Shown: in pieces, positions 1 through 8,621 of the stretch
Position numbering within the stretch: the stretch's first letter is position 1
Layout of the letters: every line of letters starts with the position of its first letter
Assembly (NCBI GenBank): GCA_002723085.1
Contig: PBNK01000044.1
Span: forward strand, 1 to 43,591
DNA: 43,591 nucleotides
From: Crocinitomicaceae bacterium
GTDB lineage: Bacteria > Bacteroidota > Bacteroidia > Flavobacteriales_D > Parvicellaceae
Reading direction: 5' to 3'
Made by a program: the position numbers and the translations under genes
The notes under the pieces: generated by a model
Database searches by the model: none
Seen by the model: only the letters and a program-made list of their open reading frames with translations
Told to the model about the DNA's origin: nothing

Positions 1-1
1 A

Positions 2-628
2 GGTGTTCAACAAGCCATGTTAAAACTATTAGAAGGAGCTCAAGTTAGTGTTCCACCACAAGGAGGAAGAAAACATCCTGAACAAAAGATGGTTCAAATT
101 AATACAAAAGACATTTTGTTTATTTGTGGTGGTGCTTTTGATGGGGTAGCTAAAATTATTGAAAGAAGAGTTAAATCTCAGGCAATTGGATTCAATGCTT
201 TATCTCAAGAAGAATTAGCTGAAGAAAATTTACTTTCATATGTAAATCAGCTTGATATAAAGAAATATGGATTGATTCCAGAACTTATTGGGCGTTTTCC
301 TGTTTTGACCTATTTAGATCCTCTAACTAAAGAAACATTAATCAATATTTTAACTGAGCCCAAAAACGCTTTAACAAAGCAATACATCAAATTATTTGAA
401 ATTGACGGAATTAAACTTGAGTTTTCTAAAGAGGTTTTAAACTTTATAGTTGATAAAGCCATTTTGTTAAAATTAGGGGCTAGAGGATTGCGGTCAATTT
501 GTGAAGCTATATTGACAGATGCTATGTTTGAGGCTCCAAATATGGAAGTGAAAGAATTAAAAATTGATTTAGCTTATGCAGAAAAGCAATTTTTAAAATC
601 AAAAATAAATAAGCTTAAAGCAGCTTAA
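2..628 (+). CDS. clpX: ATP-dependent Clp protease ATP-binding subunit ClpX (3' part)
   Basis: C-terminal half of ClpX, the AAA+ unfoldase that recognises substrates and feeds them to ClpP. The reading frame is already open at base 2 (G-V-Q-Q-A before the first Met at 17), so the ATG at 17 is internal and the zinc-binding and Walker A/B part lies outside the window. What is visible starts at the pore-2/RKH region (GGRKHPEQKM), followed by ILFICGGAFDG, the LIPELIGRFPV segment with the arginine-finger region, and the sensor-2 motif GARGLRSI near the end. About 208 residues are present of the roughly 410 usual for the family. It converges on folA with six bases between the stop codons. Identification is from conserved family motifs and is firm. 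Confidence 0.96.
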   Translation, partial: GVQQAMLKLLEGAQVSVPPQGGRKHPEQKMVQINTKDILFICGGAFDGVAKIIERRVKSQAIGFNALSQEELAEENLLSYVNQLDIKKYGLIPELIGRFPVLTYLDPLTKETLINILTEPKNALTKQYIKLFEIDGIKLEFSKEVLNFIVDKAILLKLGARGLRSICEAILTDAMFEAPNMEVKELKIDLAYAEKQFLKSKINKLKAA

Positions 629-634
629 TTTTAA

Positions 635-1138
635 TTATTTTTCGTAGCTCACTACTTCAAAATCGTAAGGGTTTTCTTGATCATTTTTATGAGAGAAAAT
701 ATTTTTTCTTTTCCACTTAGACCAATCAACTTTTGGGAAAAAAGTGTCTCCTTCAAATGATGCCTCTATATGAGTAATATACATTTTGTCAACAAGGTTA
801 TCTATTAAAGACTGTCTGTAAATTTCACCACCACCAATAATAAAACACTCTTTTTCATTATTTTTTTTAGCAATGGCAATAGCTTCTTTTATGCTGTGAG
901 TAACAAAACAATTTTCAGCTTTATAATTTTTATTTCTTGTTACAATAATATTGGTTCTGTTTCTTAATGGTCGGTATTTTTCAGGAATGCTTTCATAATT
1001 TTTCCTTCCCATTATTATGTTATGCCCCATTGTAGAATCCATAAAAAACTTCATGTCTTTTGGTAGGTCCCAAATTAATTGATTGTCTTTTCCTATGGCT
1101 CTGTTTTTTGGTATTGCTGCAATTAAAGAAACTATCAT
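635..1138 (-). CDS. folA: Dihydrofolate reductase
   Basis: Reduces 7,8-dihydrofolate to tetrahydrofolate with NADPH, regenerating the cofactor consumed by thymidylate synthase. The 167-residue length is normal. The N-terminus shows the family pattern: [18 protein letters not shown], then WDLPKDM with the active-site acidic Asp, then [12 protein letters not shown] for NADPH binding; FIIGGGEIY is the second nucleotide-binding glycine motif. Its ATG overlaps the TGA stop of thyA (4-base ATGA overlap at 1135-1138), so the two genes are translationally coupled and form a functional pair. Confidence 0.97.
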   Translation of the reverse strand: MIVSLIAAIPKNRAIGKDNQLIWDLPKDMKFFMDSTMGHNIIMGRKNYESIPEKYRPLRNRTNIIVTRNKNYKAENCFVTHSIKEAIAIAKKNNEKECFIIGGGEIYRQSLIDNLVDKMYITHIEASFEGDTFFPKVDWSKWKRKNIFSHKNDQENPYDFEVVSYEK

Positions 1139-1959
1139 ATTGAAACGGCAGCTTTAATGTGTGGGTGAGGATGGTAATCTACCAATTGAAAGTCATCGTA
1201 CTTAAATTTAAAAATATCTTTTATTTCAGGATTTATAATCATTTTTGGAAGCGACTTTGTATCCCTTTCTAATTGTAATTTAGCTTGTTCAATATGGTTG
1301 TTGTAAAGATGAACATCTCCAAAAGTATGAACAAAATCACCAGGAACTAAATTAGTTACTTGAGCAATCATCATCGTGAAAAGAGCATAAGATGCAATGT
1401 TAAAAGGGACACCTAAAAATGTGTCAGCACTTCTTTGATACAATTGACACGATAATTTCCCTTCACTAACATAAAATTGAAAAAAAGCATGACATGGAGG
1501 AAGAGCAGCTTTTCCGTTTGAAACATTTTCAGAAAAACTTTTTGAAGTATCTGGAAGTACACTCGGGTTCCATGCAGAAACAATCATTCTCCTACTATTG
1601 GGGTTGGTTTTTATTTGGTGAATCAAATCTTTAATTTGATCTATATCATCGCTATTCCAATTTCTCCACTGATGTCCATATACGGGCCCTAAATCTCCAT
1701 TTTCATCAGCCCAACCATCCCATATTTTAACTTGGTTGTTTTTAAGGTATTCAATATTTGTTTCTCCTTTTATGAACCAAAGAAGTTCATGAATTATGGA
1801 TTTCAAGTGTAATTTTTTTGTAGTTAACAAAGGAAATCCTTCACTGAGGTCAAATCTCATTTGATATCCAAAACAACTCAATGTTCCTGTTCCAGTTCGA
1901 TCTCCTTTTTGAACGCCATTTTCAAGAACATGATTCAATAAATCTAAATATTGCTTCAT
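1135..1959 (-). CDS. thyA: Thymidylate synthase (ThyA type)
   Basis: Makes dTMP from dUMP using methylene-tetrahydrofolate and releases dihydrofolate, which the next gene product (FolA) recycles. At 274 residues it is slightly longer than the 264 of the E. coli enzyme because of an insertion before the active site (around [15 protein letters not shown]). The catalytic cysteine is C156 in [12 protein letters not shown]; the phosphate-binding QRSAD and the GDVHLYNNH dUMP-binding segment are intact. Translation starts at ATG 1959. A -7-like box TAACTTAG on the minus strand (1979-1986) sits 19 bases upstream, so thyA-folA may have their own promoter as well as following the transporter gene. Confidence 0.97.
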   Translation of the reverse strand: MKQYLDLLNHVLENGVQKGDRTGTGTLSCFGYQMRFDLSEGFPLLTTKKLHLKSIIHELLWFIKGETNIEYLKNNQVKIWDGWADENGDLGPVYGHQWRNWNSDDIDQIKDLIHQIKTNPNSRRMIVSAWNPSVLPDTSKSFSENVSNGKAALPPCHAFFQFYVSEGKLSCQLYQRSADTFLGVPFNIASYALFTMMIAQVTNLVPGDFVHTFGDVHLYNNHIEQAKLQLERDTKSLPKMIINPEIKDIFKFKYDDFQLVDYHPHPHIKAAVSI

Positions 1960-1978
1960 TATTTCAACTAATTTTCCG

Positions 1979-1986
1979 CTAAGTTA
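1979..1986 (-). promoter_or_regulatory. Possible -7 box for thyA-folA
   Basis: Minus-strand TAACTTAG, one base off the Bacteroidota TAnnTTTG box, followed by CGG and 19 bases before the thyA ATG. The same TTAG variant occurs before pdhB. No clear -33 TTTG was found, so this is a weak call. Confidence 0.3.
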
Positions 1987-2053
1987 AAAGTTCTTTTATG
2001 CTAATGCATATATGGTTGAAAAATAAAAATTAAAGTTAAAAAGTAGTGGTTTG

Positions 2054-3853
2054 TTATAAAGTCATTCCCACTACAGTAGCAGTTAAAATACAGGCAATAG
2101 TTCCTCCAATTAAGGCTCTCATTCCAAGTTTAGATAAAAGCCCTTTTCTTGACGGTATAAGAGAGCCAATTCCTCCTATTTGAATACCTATAGATGCAAA
2201 ATTTGCAAAACCGCAAAGCAGATAAGTGCTCATAATTATAGATCTTTCACTTATTTCTCCAGCATCTTTAAATTCGCCTAGCCTTGGATAAGCCACGAAT
2301 TCATTTAGTACAGTTTTAATGCCTAATAATTCACCAACATATAAAGAATCTGCCCAATCAATTCCCATTATCCAAACTAAAGGCCTTCCTATATATCCTA
2401 ACAAAAATTCAAAAGATAAATTATCATAAGGAGTGTTAGCCGAAATGTATTCGTTTATGCTGAAAAAACCACCAAACCATCCCATTATTGCATTGCATAA
2501 GGCCATTAGCGCAATAAACACCAATAACATTGCACCAACATTAATAGCAAGTTTTAATCCGTCAGAAGTGCCATTTGAAATAGCTTCGAGTTCATTACTT
2601 CCAATTTTTTCTTTAGATATAGTTAAATCTTCCTTGAACTTTTCAGTTTCTGGCACTAATATTTTTGCCGCAACAATTGCTGCAGGTGCTGAAATTATAG
2701 ATGCTGTTAGCAAGTGTTTAGCAAAAAAAGCTTGTTGAACAGGATCATCACCACCTAAAAAACCTACGTAAGCTGCTAAAACTCCACCTGCAATCGTTGC
2801 CATCCCTCCTGTCATTAAACACATGATTTCTGATTTCGTCATTACATTTAGATAGGGCTTTACAAGTAAAGGAGCTTCAGTTTGACCAAGAAATACATTT
2901 CCAGCCGCAGCTAGACTTTCAGCTCCAGAAAGTTTCATAAATTTTTTCATGACCCAAGCAAAAACATATACCACTTTTTGAAGAACACCCCAATAATAAA
3001 ATAAACTAACAAGGGCAGAAAAGAATATTATTGTAGGTAATATTTTAAATGCGAAATTCAACATTGGACTAGCAACTTCTCCAGTAGCAATTGACCCAAA
3101 TAAAAAATTAAACCCATAATCAGTAAATGAAATTAAAGTAACAAACCCTCCACTGATAGTGTCAAACCCTTTTTCGATTAAAGGTATTTTTAAAACCATA
3201 ATTGCTATAATCAATTGTAATATGATTCCTTTGGAAATTAATGACCAATTAATATTTTTTCTATCAGTACTAAAAAGCCAGGCGAAAAAAACAAAAAAGC
3301 AAATTCCAAATAGGCCTCTTATTATCGAAGAAAATGACCAGGTTGCTTCTTTTATATTTTGTTTTTTAAAAAATGATTTACCGCCATCATAAGTAAAAAC
3401 CAATACATTTTCACTTAAAGAATCAATAGTTATTGTAATCGATATTTTTTCAGGAGAAAGTTCACCATTTTTGATAGACCCTATAGAAAACTCTCCACTT
3501 TTAAGTTTTAATGATGCTTCGCCATTTAAATTGTTTTCCCATAATAATGAATCTATATGAACGGATTGATTTTTAGGAACAGAAGATAGGGTTAGTAACT
3601 TATTATTAAGTTCCCATATCCCAGAATCATCAAAGTCAGAATAAACAAGCGAGTTCTCTTTTTTAGAAAATGATATATAATCTTCATTTGGATTAAAAAT
3701 GCTATCAATAAAACCATTCGAATATTCAACTTTATTGCATATCCAAGTTCCCTGAATTAAATCTTCTGGACTTTGTTTTGGTTTATTATGAGAACAAGAA
3801 GCAATTAAAATTAATATGGCTGAAAAAGAAAATATATGTTTAATAAACCTCAT
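2054..3853 (-). CDS. Lipoprotein-anchored CNT-family nucleoside transporter (NupC-like)
   Basis: Concentrative nucleoside transporter, expected to import nucleosides with Na+ or H+ across the inner membrane. The 599-residue protein has three parts. First a lipoprotein signal with lipobox IASC (C20). Then about 150 residues of soluble domain beginning QGTWICNKVEY and resembling a lipocalin-like fold (a guess from the GTW start and beta pattern). From about residue 178 there is a multi-span CNT domain with the signature NVFLGQTEAPLLVKP near residue 320 and conserved helices to the end. CNT proteins are usually about 400 residues, so the N-terminal third is extra. Its ATG shares a base with the nuclease stop (TAATG), so the two are coupled; thyA follows after 94 bases. 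Confidence 0.88.
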   Translation of the reverse strand: MRFIKHIFSFSAILILIASCSHNKPKQSPEDLIQGTWICNKVEYSNGFIDSIFNPNEDYISFSKKENSLVYSDFDDSGIWELNNKLLTLSSVPKNQSVHIDSLLWENNLNGEASLKLKSGEFSIGSIKNGELSPEKISITITIDSLSENVLVFTYDGGKSFFKKQNIKEATWSFSSIIRGLFGICFFVFFAWLFSTDRKNINWSLISKGIILQLIIAIMVLKIPLIEKGFDTISGGFVTLISFTDYGFNFLFGSIATGEVASPMLNFAFKILPTIIFFSALVSLFYYWGVLQKVVYVFAWVMKKFMKLSGAESLAAAGNVFLGQTEAPLLVKPYLNVMTKSEIMCLMTGGMATIAGGVLAAYVGFLGGDDPVQQAFFAKHLLTASIISAPAAIVAAKILVPETEKFKEDLTISKEKIGSNELEAISNGTSDGLKLAINVGAMLLVFIALMALCNAIMGWFGGFFSINEYISANTPYDNLSFEFLLGYIGRPLVWIMGIDWADSLYVGELLGIKTVLNEFVAYPRLGEFKDAGEISERSIIMSTYLLCGFANFASIGIQIGGIGSLIPSRKGLLSKLGMRALIGGTIACILTATVVGMTL

Positions 3854-4458
3854 TAATTTTCTTTTCGTCTATTTATTTCATCTCTTATGCTAGATGCAGC
3901 TTCATAATCTTCATTTTCAATAGCTTCTTTGAGTTGCTTATTTAATTCCCTTAAGGTCATTCTTTCAACAGGGCTATTAGAAATTGTGTTGGTAACTTCT
4001 TCTATGTTAATGTCTTCTTCAGATTCATCGCCATCTTCAATTTCTTCATCATCAAGAATAATTCCAGCTGAACTTAAAACAAACTCATAAGTGTATATAT
4101 TGCATTCAAATCGAACCGCAAGAGCTATAGCATCAGAAGTTCTTGAATCAATTTCAATTTCTTTCCCATTTTGATCACATATTAATTTAGCAAAAAATAT
4201 TCCTTCAACTAAATTATATATAATGACCTCAACAATGGTAATCTTGAATTCTTCAGCAAAGTTTTTGAATAAATCATGAGTCAATGGCCTACTTGGTGTC
4301 ATTTTTTCTAACTCAATTGCTATAGCTTGAGCTTCAAATCCTCCAATAATAATTGGCAGCCTCCTTTTACCTTTACTTTCTGATAATACTAGTGCATAAG
4401 CCCCTGATTGGGTTTGGCTATAGGAAAGACCAGCAATTTCTAATTTAATTTTTTCCAT
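3853..4458 (-). CDS. Bifunctional nuclease-domain (DUF151) protein with UVR motif
   Basis: A 201-residue protein with two modules. Residues about 1-130 match the bifunctional nuclease (BFN/DUF151) domain: RRLPIIIGGFEAQAIAIEL, then SRPLTHDLF, then IDSRTSDAIALAVR. After an acidic linker (DDEEIEDGDESEEDIN), residues about 165-200 form a UvrB/UvrC interaction motif (LNKQLKEAIENEDYEAASSIRDEI). Related plant proteins have DNase and RNase activity; the role in bacteria is unclear, so any cellular function is inference. It heads a coupled pair with the nucleoside transporter. A strong hairpin terminator ends only 8 bases upstream of its ATG. Confidence 0.9.
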   Translation of the reverse strand: MEKIKLEIAGLSYSQTQSGAYALVLSESKGKRRLPIIIGGFEAQAIAIELEKMTPSRPLTHDLFKNFAEEFKITIVEVIIYNLVEGIFFAKLICDQNGKEIEIDSRTSDAIALAVRFECNIYTYEFVLSSAGIILDDEEIEDGDESEEDINIEEVTNTISNSPVERMTLRELNKQLKEAIENEDYEAASSIRDEINRRKEN

Positions 4459-4466
4459 TGTAAATT

Positions 4467-4496
4467 AAAAATTGGGAAGGTTAGCTTCCCAATTTT
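4467..4496 (-). terminator. Intrinsic terminator after etfBA
   Basis: Perfect 12-bp inverted repeat (AAAATTGGGAAG on the plus strand) with a 5-base loop. On the minus strand the stem is followed by T-rich sequence, as expected for Rho-independent termination of the etfB-etfA transcript, whose stop lies 29 bases upstream. The hairpin ends only 8 bases before the ATG of the downstream nuclease gene. Confidence 0.85.
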
Positions 4497-4525
4497 ACTT
4501 ACACTAATATAATTAAATTTTACTA

Positions 4526-5473
4526 TTAATTTTGTGAAGCTTTGAAATTATTTAAAGCTTCAGTCAGCTTTGGCAATACTTCAAAAGCATCACCAACAAT
4601 GCCATAATCAGCTGCTTTAAAGAAAGGAGCTTCTGAGTCAGTGTTGATAACCACAATGACTTTACTTCCATTTACTCCAGCTAAATGCTGAATAGCACCT
4701 GAGATTCCTGCAGCAATGTAAAGATTAGGCCTTATTGCAATTCCAGTTTGACCAACGTGTTCGTGATGAGGTCTCCATCCAATATCTGCAACAGGTCTAG
4801 AACATGCAGTAGTAGCACCTAATGATTCAGCTAATTCTTCAACAATCCCCCAATTTTCAGGCCCTTTTAATCCTCTTCCAGCAGAAACCACCAATTCAGC
4901 TTCTGGTAAAGGAATTCCCTCACCTTGTGTTTTCATTTCTTTTACTGTAATTCTTGCGTCACCTAAATCAGCGTCAAAATCTACAATCTGTGCAGTTTTT
5001 TCATTCATTTCTGGGGGCAAAGAATTTGCTAATAGAGAAATAACCTTTATAGGTGTGTTAACAGATATATGAGCAAATGCTTTTCCTGAATAAACATTTG
5101 TTTTAACTACAAATCCGTTAGAAGTATCTGGCAATGCAATTGCGCCAGAAATATGTCCTGCTGATAATTTAGCGGCTATTCTAGGCCCAATTGATTTCCC
5201 TGTTTGGTCTTGAGCTAAAACAATAACATTTGAATTTTCTTGATCAGCCGCTGCGGCAACTAACTTGGTAATTTGTTGGTCATTGCTAGAACTTATTCCT
5301 TTATGAACTAATACTTTTTCAGCACCATATTTTCCTAAGATTTCTAATTCTGATGAATCTATGTTTCCATAAGTTACAACAGATACTTTTCCAATTTTAC
5401 TTCCGTAAGATACGGCTTCTAAAGCCGCTTTGCTTACTTTGTTTTTATATTCTATAAATACTAATACTGACAT
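4526..5473 (-). CDS. etfA: Electron transfer flavoprotein alpha subunit
   Basis: FAD-carrying subunit of the electron transfer flavoprotein, which passes electrons from acyl-CoA and other dehydrogenases to the quinone pool. The 315 residues fit the family. The C-terminal FAD-binding half is fully recognisable: SAGRGLKGPENWG, then CSRPVADIGW, then the GQTGIAIRPNLYIAAGISGA signature, then the FFKAADYGIVGDAFEVLP tail. It follows etfB after two bases, so they are co-transcribed, and the hairpin at 4467-4496 closes the transcript. Confidence 0.96.
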   Translation of the reverse strand: MSVLVFIEYKNKVSKAALEAVSYGSKIGKVSVVTYGNIDSSELEILGKYGAEKVLVHKGISSSNDQQITKLVAAAADQENSNVIVLAQDQTGKSIGPRIAAKLSAGHISGAIALPDTSNGFVVKTNVYSGKAFAHISVNTPIKVISLLANSLPPEMNEKTAQIVDFDADLGDARITVKEMKTQGEGIPLPEAELVVSAGRGLKGPENWGIVEELAESLGATTACSRPVADIGWRPHHEHVGQTGIAIRPNLYIAAGISGAIQHLAGVNGSKVIVVINTDSEAPFFKAADYGIVGDAFEVLPKLTEALNNFKASQN

Positions 5474-5475
5474 AA

Positions 5476-6216
5476 CTATATAACTTTAGCTTCGTTGTGT
5501 AATAAATCAACTAATTCATTCATGTTTTCTGGATCAATATATTTACATCCACTTTTTGCTTCTGGCAATTCAAATTTCACCACACTGCTCAAATCTTCTT
5601 GTGAATCAGCAGGGATTACCTTTAAGGGTTTTGTTCTTGCAGCCATAATGCCTCTCATGTTAGGAATTCTTTGCTCAGCCATGCCTTTTGCAGCACTTAA
5701 GACAAAAGGTGTATTTACTTCTACCACTTCTATTCCTCCTTGAACATCTCTTTCTAGAGTAGCAGTTTCACCATCCACGTTAAGTTTAGTAGCTAAAGAT
5801 ACATATGGTAAATCAAGCAATTCAGCAACCATGCCGCCAACTTGTGAGCCATTGTAATTAATTGTTTCTTTACCTGTTAAAACAATGTCAAAGTTTTCTT
5901 TAGAAGCATAGTTTGCAATTTGTTTGGCAACAAAAAATGGATCATTTGGGTTAGCGTCAATCCTAACTGCATCATTAGCTCCAATAGCAAGAGCTTTTCT
6001 AATTGTAGGATCATCAGCATTGGTGCCAACTGTAATTGTAGTAACTGTTCCGCCATGTTTTTCAACCAATTCTAATGCTCTAACTAAAGCGTACCATTCA
6101 TCGTATGGGTTTACAATATATTGAACTCCAGACTCATCAAATTTTGTGTTGTTATCAACAAAATTTATTTTACTTGTAGTGTCTGGAACTTTACTTATAC
6201 ATACTAGTAATTTCAT
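5476..6216 (-). CDS. etfB: Electron transfer flavoprotein beta subunit
   Basis: AMP-binding partner of EtfA in the heterodimeric electron carrier. The 246 residues begin with the typical MKLLVCISKVPDT and contain VNPYDEWYALVRALEL, the nucleotide-binding stretch VLTGKETINYNGSQVGGMVAELL, and ERDVQGGIEVVEV. It is first in the etfB-etfA operon. The 202-base divergent gap to pdhB holds the promoters of both; on the minus strand TAAATTTA followed by CG (6245-6252) is a weak candidate -7 box 28 bases before the ATG. Confidence 0.96.
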   Translation of the reverse strand: MKLLVCISKVPDTTSKINFVDNNTKFDESGVQYIVNPYDEWYALVRALELVEKHGGTVTTITVGTNADDPTIRKALAIGANDAVRIDANPNDPFFVAKQIANYASKENFDIVLTGKETINYNGSQVGGMVAELLDLPYVSLATKLNVDGETATLERDVQGGIEVVEVNTPFVLSAAKGMAEQRIPNMRGIMAARTKPLKVIPADSQEDLSSVVKFELPEAKSGCKYIDPENMNELVDLLHNEAKVI

Positions 6217-6364
6217 TTGTTATGAATTTAAATTTTTGAGTTCGTAAATTTAGAAATTTCTACATATTTATAACATGATGTATAGTAATTATTTATCTAA
6301 AAAAATACTAAAATGAAAGTTTAATTTATTCAAAAATGTATTTTTCATTAAAAAAACAAGATTA

Positions 6365-6399
6365 TTTGTAGAACTTGATTTCATAATCCTTTATTTTAG
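6365..6399 (+). promoter_or_regulatory. Probable pdhB promoter
   Basis: A -33 type TTTG (6365-6368) is separated by 23 bases from TATTTTAG (6392-6399), one base off TAnnTTTG and followed by CGCC. The pdhB ATG lies 19 bases further on. Spacing fits Bacteroidota promoters; the call rests on pattern alone. Confidence 0.5.
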
Positions 6400-6418
6400 C
6401 GCCTCAAATACACTTAAT

Positions 6419-7399
6419 ATGAGAATTGTTCAATATAGAGAAGCCCTTCGTGAAGCAATGGTAGAGGAAATGAGAAAGGATGAAAATGTTTTTTTAATGG
6501 GTGAAGAAGTGGCTGAATACAACGGGGCCTATAAAGTTTCCCAAGGTATGTTAGATGAGTTTGGTGAAAAAAGAGTTATAGATACTCCTATTGCAGAATT
6601 GGGGTTTGCAGGAATTGCTGTTGGTGCTGCAATTAATGGATTAAGACCTATAGTTGAATTTATGACTTGGAATTTTGCATTGCTTGCTTCTGATCAAATC
6701 ATAAATAGTGCTGCAAAAATGTTGCAAATGAGTGGAGGACAATATTCTTGCCCTGTTGTTTTTAGAGGAGGAAATGGACCTGCTGGTCAATTAGCGGCTA
6801 CTCATTCTCAAAGTTTTGAATCTTTTTATGCTCATGTTCCCGGATTAAAAGTGGTAACTCCATCAACACCATATGATGCTAAGGGTTTATTGAAATCTGC
6901 AATTAGAGATAACGATCCAGTTTTAATTATGGAATCTGAAAAAATGTATGGAGATAAAGGGGAAATACCTGAAGGAGAATTCTTAATTCCAATTGGAAAA
7001 GCTGATGTTAAAAGAAAGGGTGACTCTGTTACCATTGTGTCATTTGGGAAAATTATAAAAGTTGCACATGAGGCTGCTGAAGTTTTAGCTAAAGAAGGAA
7101 TTGAATGTGAAATAATTGATTTAAGATCTGTTAGACCAATCGATTATGATGCTGTAGTTAATTCTGTTAAAAAAACCAACCGTTGCGTTGTTGTGGAAGA
7201 AAGTTGGCCATTAGCGTCAATTTCCGGAGAAATTGCTTTTCATTTACAACGTTATGCATTCGATTATTTAGATTCTCCAGTAATTAGAGTAATGCAAAAA
7301 GATACTCCTTTTGCTTTTTCAAAAGTATTAATAGAAGAAGCTCTTCCTAATGTAAAAAGAGTAGTTGATGCAGTAAAATCTTCTTTGTACGTAAGTTAG
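6419..7399 (+). CDS. pdhB: Pyruvate dehydrogenase E1 component, beta subunit
   Basis: Beta subunit of the thiamine-diphosphate-dependent E1 of the pyruvate (2-oxo acid) dehydrogenase complex, supplying acetyl-CoA to the TCA cycle. At 326 residues it matches the alpha2beta2-type E1 beta family. Visible features: FLMGEEVAEYNGAYKVSQG with the ThDP-activating Glu, RVIDTPIAELGFAGIAVGAA, VFRGGNGPAGQLAATHSQ, and the C-terminal transketolase domain with IIDLRSVRPIDYD and VVVEESW. The alpha subunit gene is not in this window, so the E1 genes are split. Branched-chain 2-oxo acid E1 beta is the main alternative; the sequence pattern favours pyruvate. Confidence 0.92.
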   Translation: MRIVQYREALREAMVEEMRKDENVFLMGEEVAEYNGAYKVSQGMLDEFGEKRVIDTPIAELGFAGIAVGAAINGLRPIVEFMTWNFALLASDQIINSAAKMLQMSGGQYSCPVVFRGGNGPAGQLAATHSQSFESFYAHVPGLKVVTPSTPYDAKGLLKSAIRDNDPVLIMESEKMYGDKGEIPEGEFLIPIGKADVKRKGDSVTIVSFGKIIKVAHEAAEVLAKEGIECEIIDLRSVRPIDYDAVVNSVKKTNRCVVVEESWPLASISGEIAFHLQRYAFDYLDSPVIRVMQKDTPFAFSKVLIEEALPNVKRVVDAVKSSLYVS

Positions 7400-7400
7400 T

Positions 7401-8621
7401 TTATAACGCTGAGATTAATAAATCTAAATCTTTGTAAGGCAGATTAAATGTTTCTCCAAGAAATGAGGATGTAAGTGTGCCTTTATAAATGTATACTCCA
7501 TGTCTAAACCCTTTTTCGGTTTGAATTAGCTTATCACACCCTCCTCTTTCAGAGATTTCAATTAATAATGGAGAGAAAATATTACTCAATCCATAACTTG
7601 CTGTTCTTGAAACACTAGAAGCTATGTTGGGAACGCAATAGTGTGTAACATCAAACGCTTTAAAGGTTGGCTTTTCGTGTGTTGTGATTTTTGAAGTTTC
7701 AAAACACCCCCCCTTGTCAATGCTTACATCAACAATTACTGATCCAGATTTCATGGTTTTAACCATTTCTTCACTAACTACACATGGTGTTCTACCATGG
7801 GGAACACGCAAAGCACCTATGGCAACATCACATCTTCTTAGAGCTTTTATTAAAACTTTTGGTTGAATAACTGAAGTAAAAACTCTGTTTCCTATATCTC
7901 TTTGAAGTCTTCTTAATCTGTATATTGAGTTATCAAAAACTTTAACGGACACTCCAAGAGATAAAGCTGCACTAGCAGCAAATTGACCTACTGTTCCTGC
8001 CCCAATAATAACCATTTCTGGTGGAGTAATTCCAGCTACATTGCCTAACATTAATCCTTTTCCATTATTAGAACTGCTCATTAGTTCAGCTGCAATTAAT
8101 ACAGCAGTGGTTCCAGCAATTTCTCCCATAGAACGAATTATTGGAAAAGAACCATCTTCATCTTCAATATAATCCCAAGCAATTGCGGTTATTTTTTTTT
8201 CCATTAATTTTTTTAGCGCATTTTTTGGCTGAACAGTAAGTTGAAGAGCAGAAAATAAAATTTGTTTGTACTTCATCATTTCAATTTCTTGAACACTTGG
8301 TGGGGTAACCTTTAAAATGATGTCAGCTTTATATACTTCTTTTGTATCGTACGAGATTTCAGCTCCTGATTCACTGTAGTCATTGTCTGAAAAATTAGCT
8401 TTTTCACCTGCACCACTTTCTATTAGTACTTTATGGCCATTTGATACTAAAAAGCCAACTGATTCGGGAACTAAAGCTACGCGTTGTTCCTGAAATTCAG
8501 TTTCTTTAGGAATTCCAATATGTAGACTTTGTTTTTTTCTCCCAACTTCAAGCATTTCTTCTTGAGGAGATAATGCTGCTTCAATGGCCAATGATTTTAG
8601 TGCGTCTCCAGATGATATCAT
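7401..8621 (-). CDS. ald: Alanine dehydrogenase family protein
   Basis: NAD-dependent oxidative deamination of L-alanine to pyruvate and ammonia, or the reverse. After an N-terminal extension of about 35 residues the family start GIPKETEFQEQRVALVPESV appears, containing the substrate-binding Arg, with the catalytic-region Lys supplied in the usual place by VLIESGAGEKA. The Rossmann motif is VIIGAGTVGQFAA, and the C-terminal part has VSIDKGGCFETS. The 406 residues are longer than the roughly 370 of Bacillus Ald, mainly from the extension. Its ATG overlaps the tsaE TGA. Related transhydrogenase alpha subunits share the fold but usually carry a membrane tail, absent here. Confidence 0.9.
   Translation of the reverse strand: MISSGDALKSLAIEAALSPQEEMLEVGRKKQSLHIGIPKETEFQEQRVALVPESVGFLVSNGHKVLIESGAGEKANFSDNDYSESGAEISYDTKEVYKADIILKVTPPSVQEIEMMKYKQILFSALQLTVQPKNALKKLMEKKITAIAWDYIEDEDGSFPIIRSMGEIAGTTAVLIAAELMSSSNNGKGLMLGNVAGITPPEMVIIGAGTVGQFAASAALSLGVSVKVFDNSIYRLRRLQRDIGNRVFTSVIQPKVLIKALRRCDVAIGALRVPHGRTPCVVSEEMVKTMKSGSVIVDVSIDKGGCFETSKITTHEKPTFKAFDVTHYCVPNIASSVSRTASYGLSNIFSPLLIEISERGGCDKLIQTEKGFRHGVYIYKGTLTSSFLGETFNLPYKDLDLLISAL

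Noticed and set aside
2433-2738. 101-codon plus-strand frame inside the nucleoside transporter gene
   Set aside because: It is the antisense shadow of a membrane protein gene with no own context or family.
7707-7713. Run of seven Cs (G on the coding strand) in ald as a slippage or phase-variation site
   Set aside because: It encodes the conserved Lys-Gly-Gly-Cys of the family and the frame is intact; one short run in a metabolic enzyme is not evidence of phase variation.
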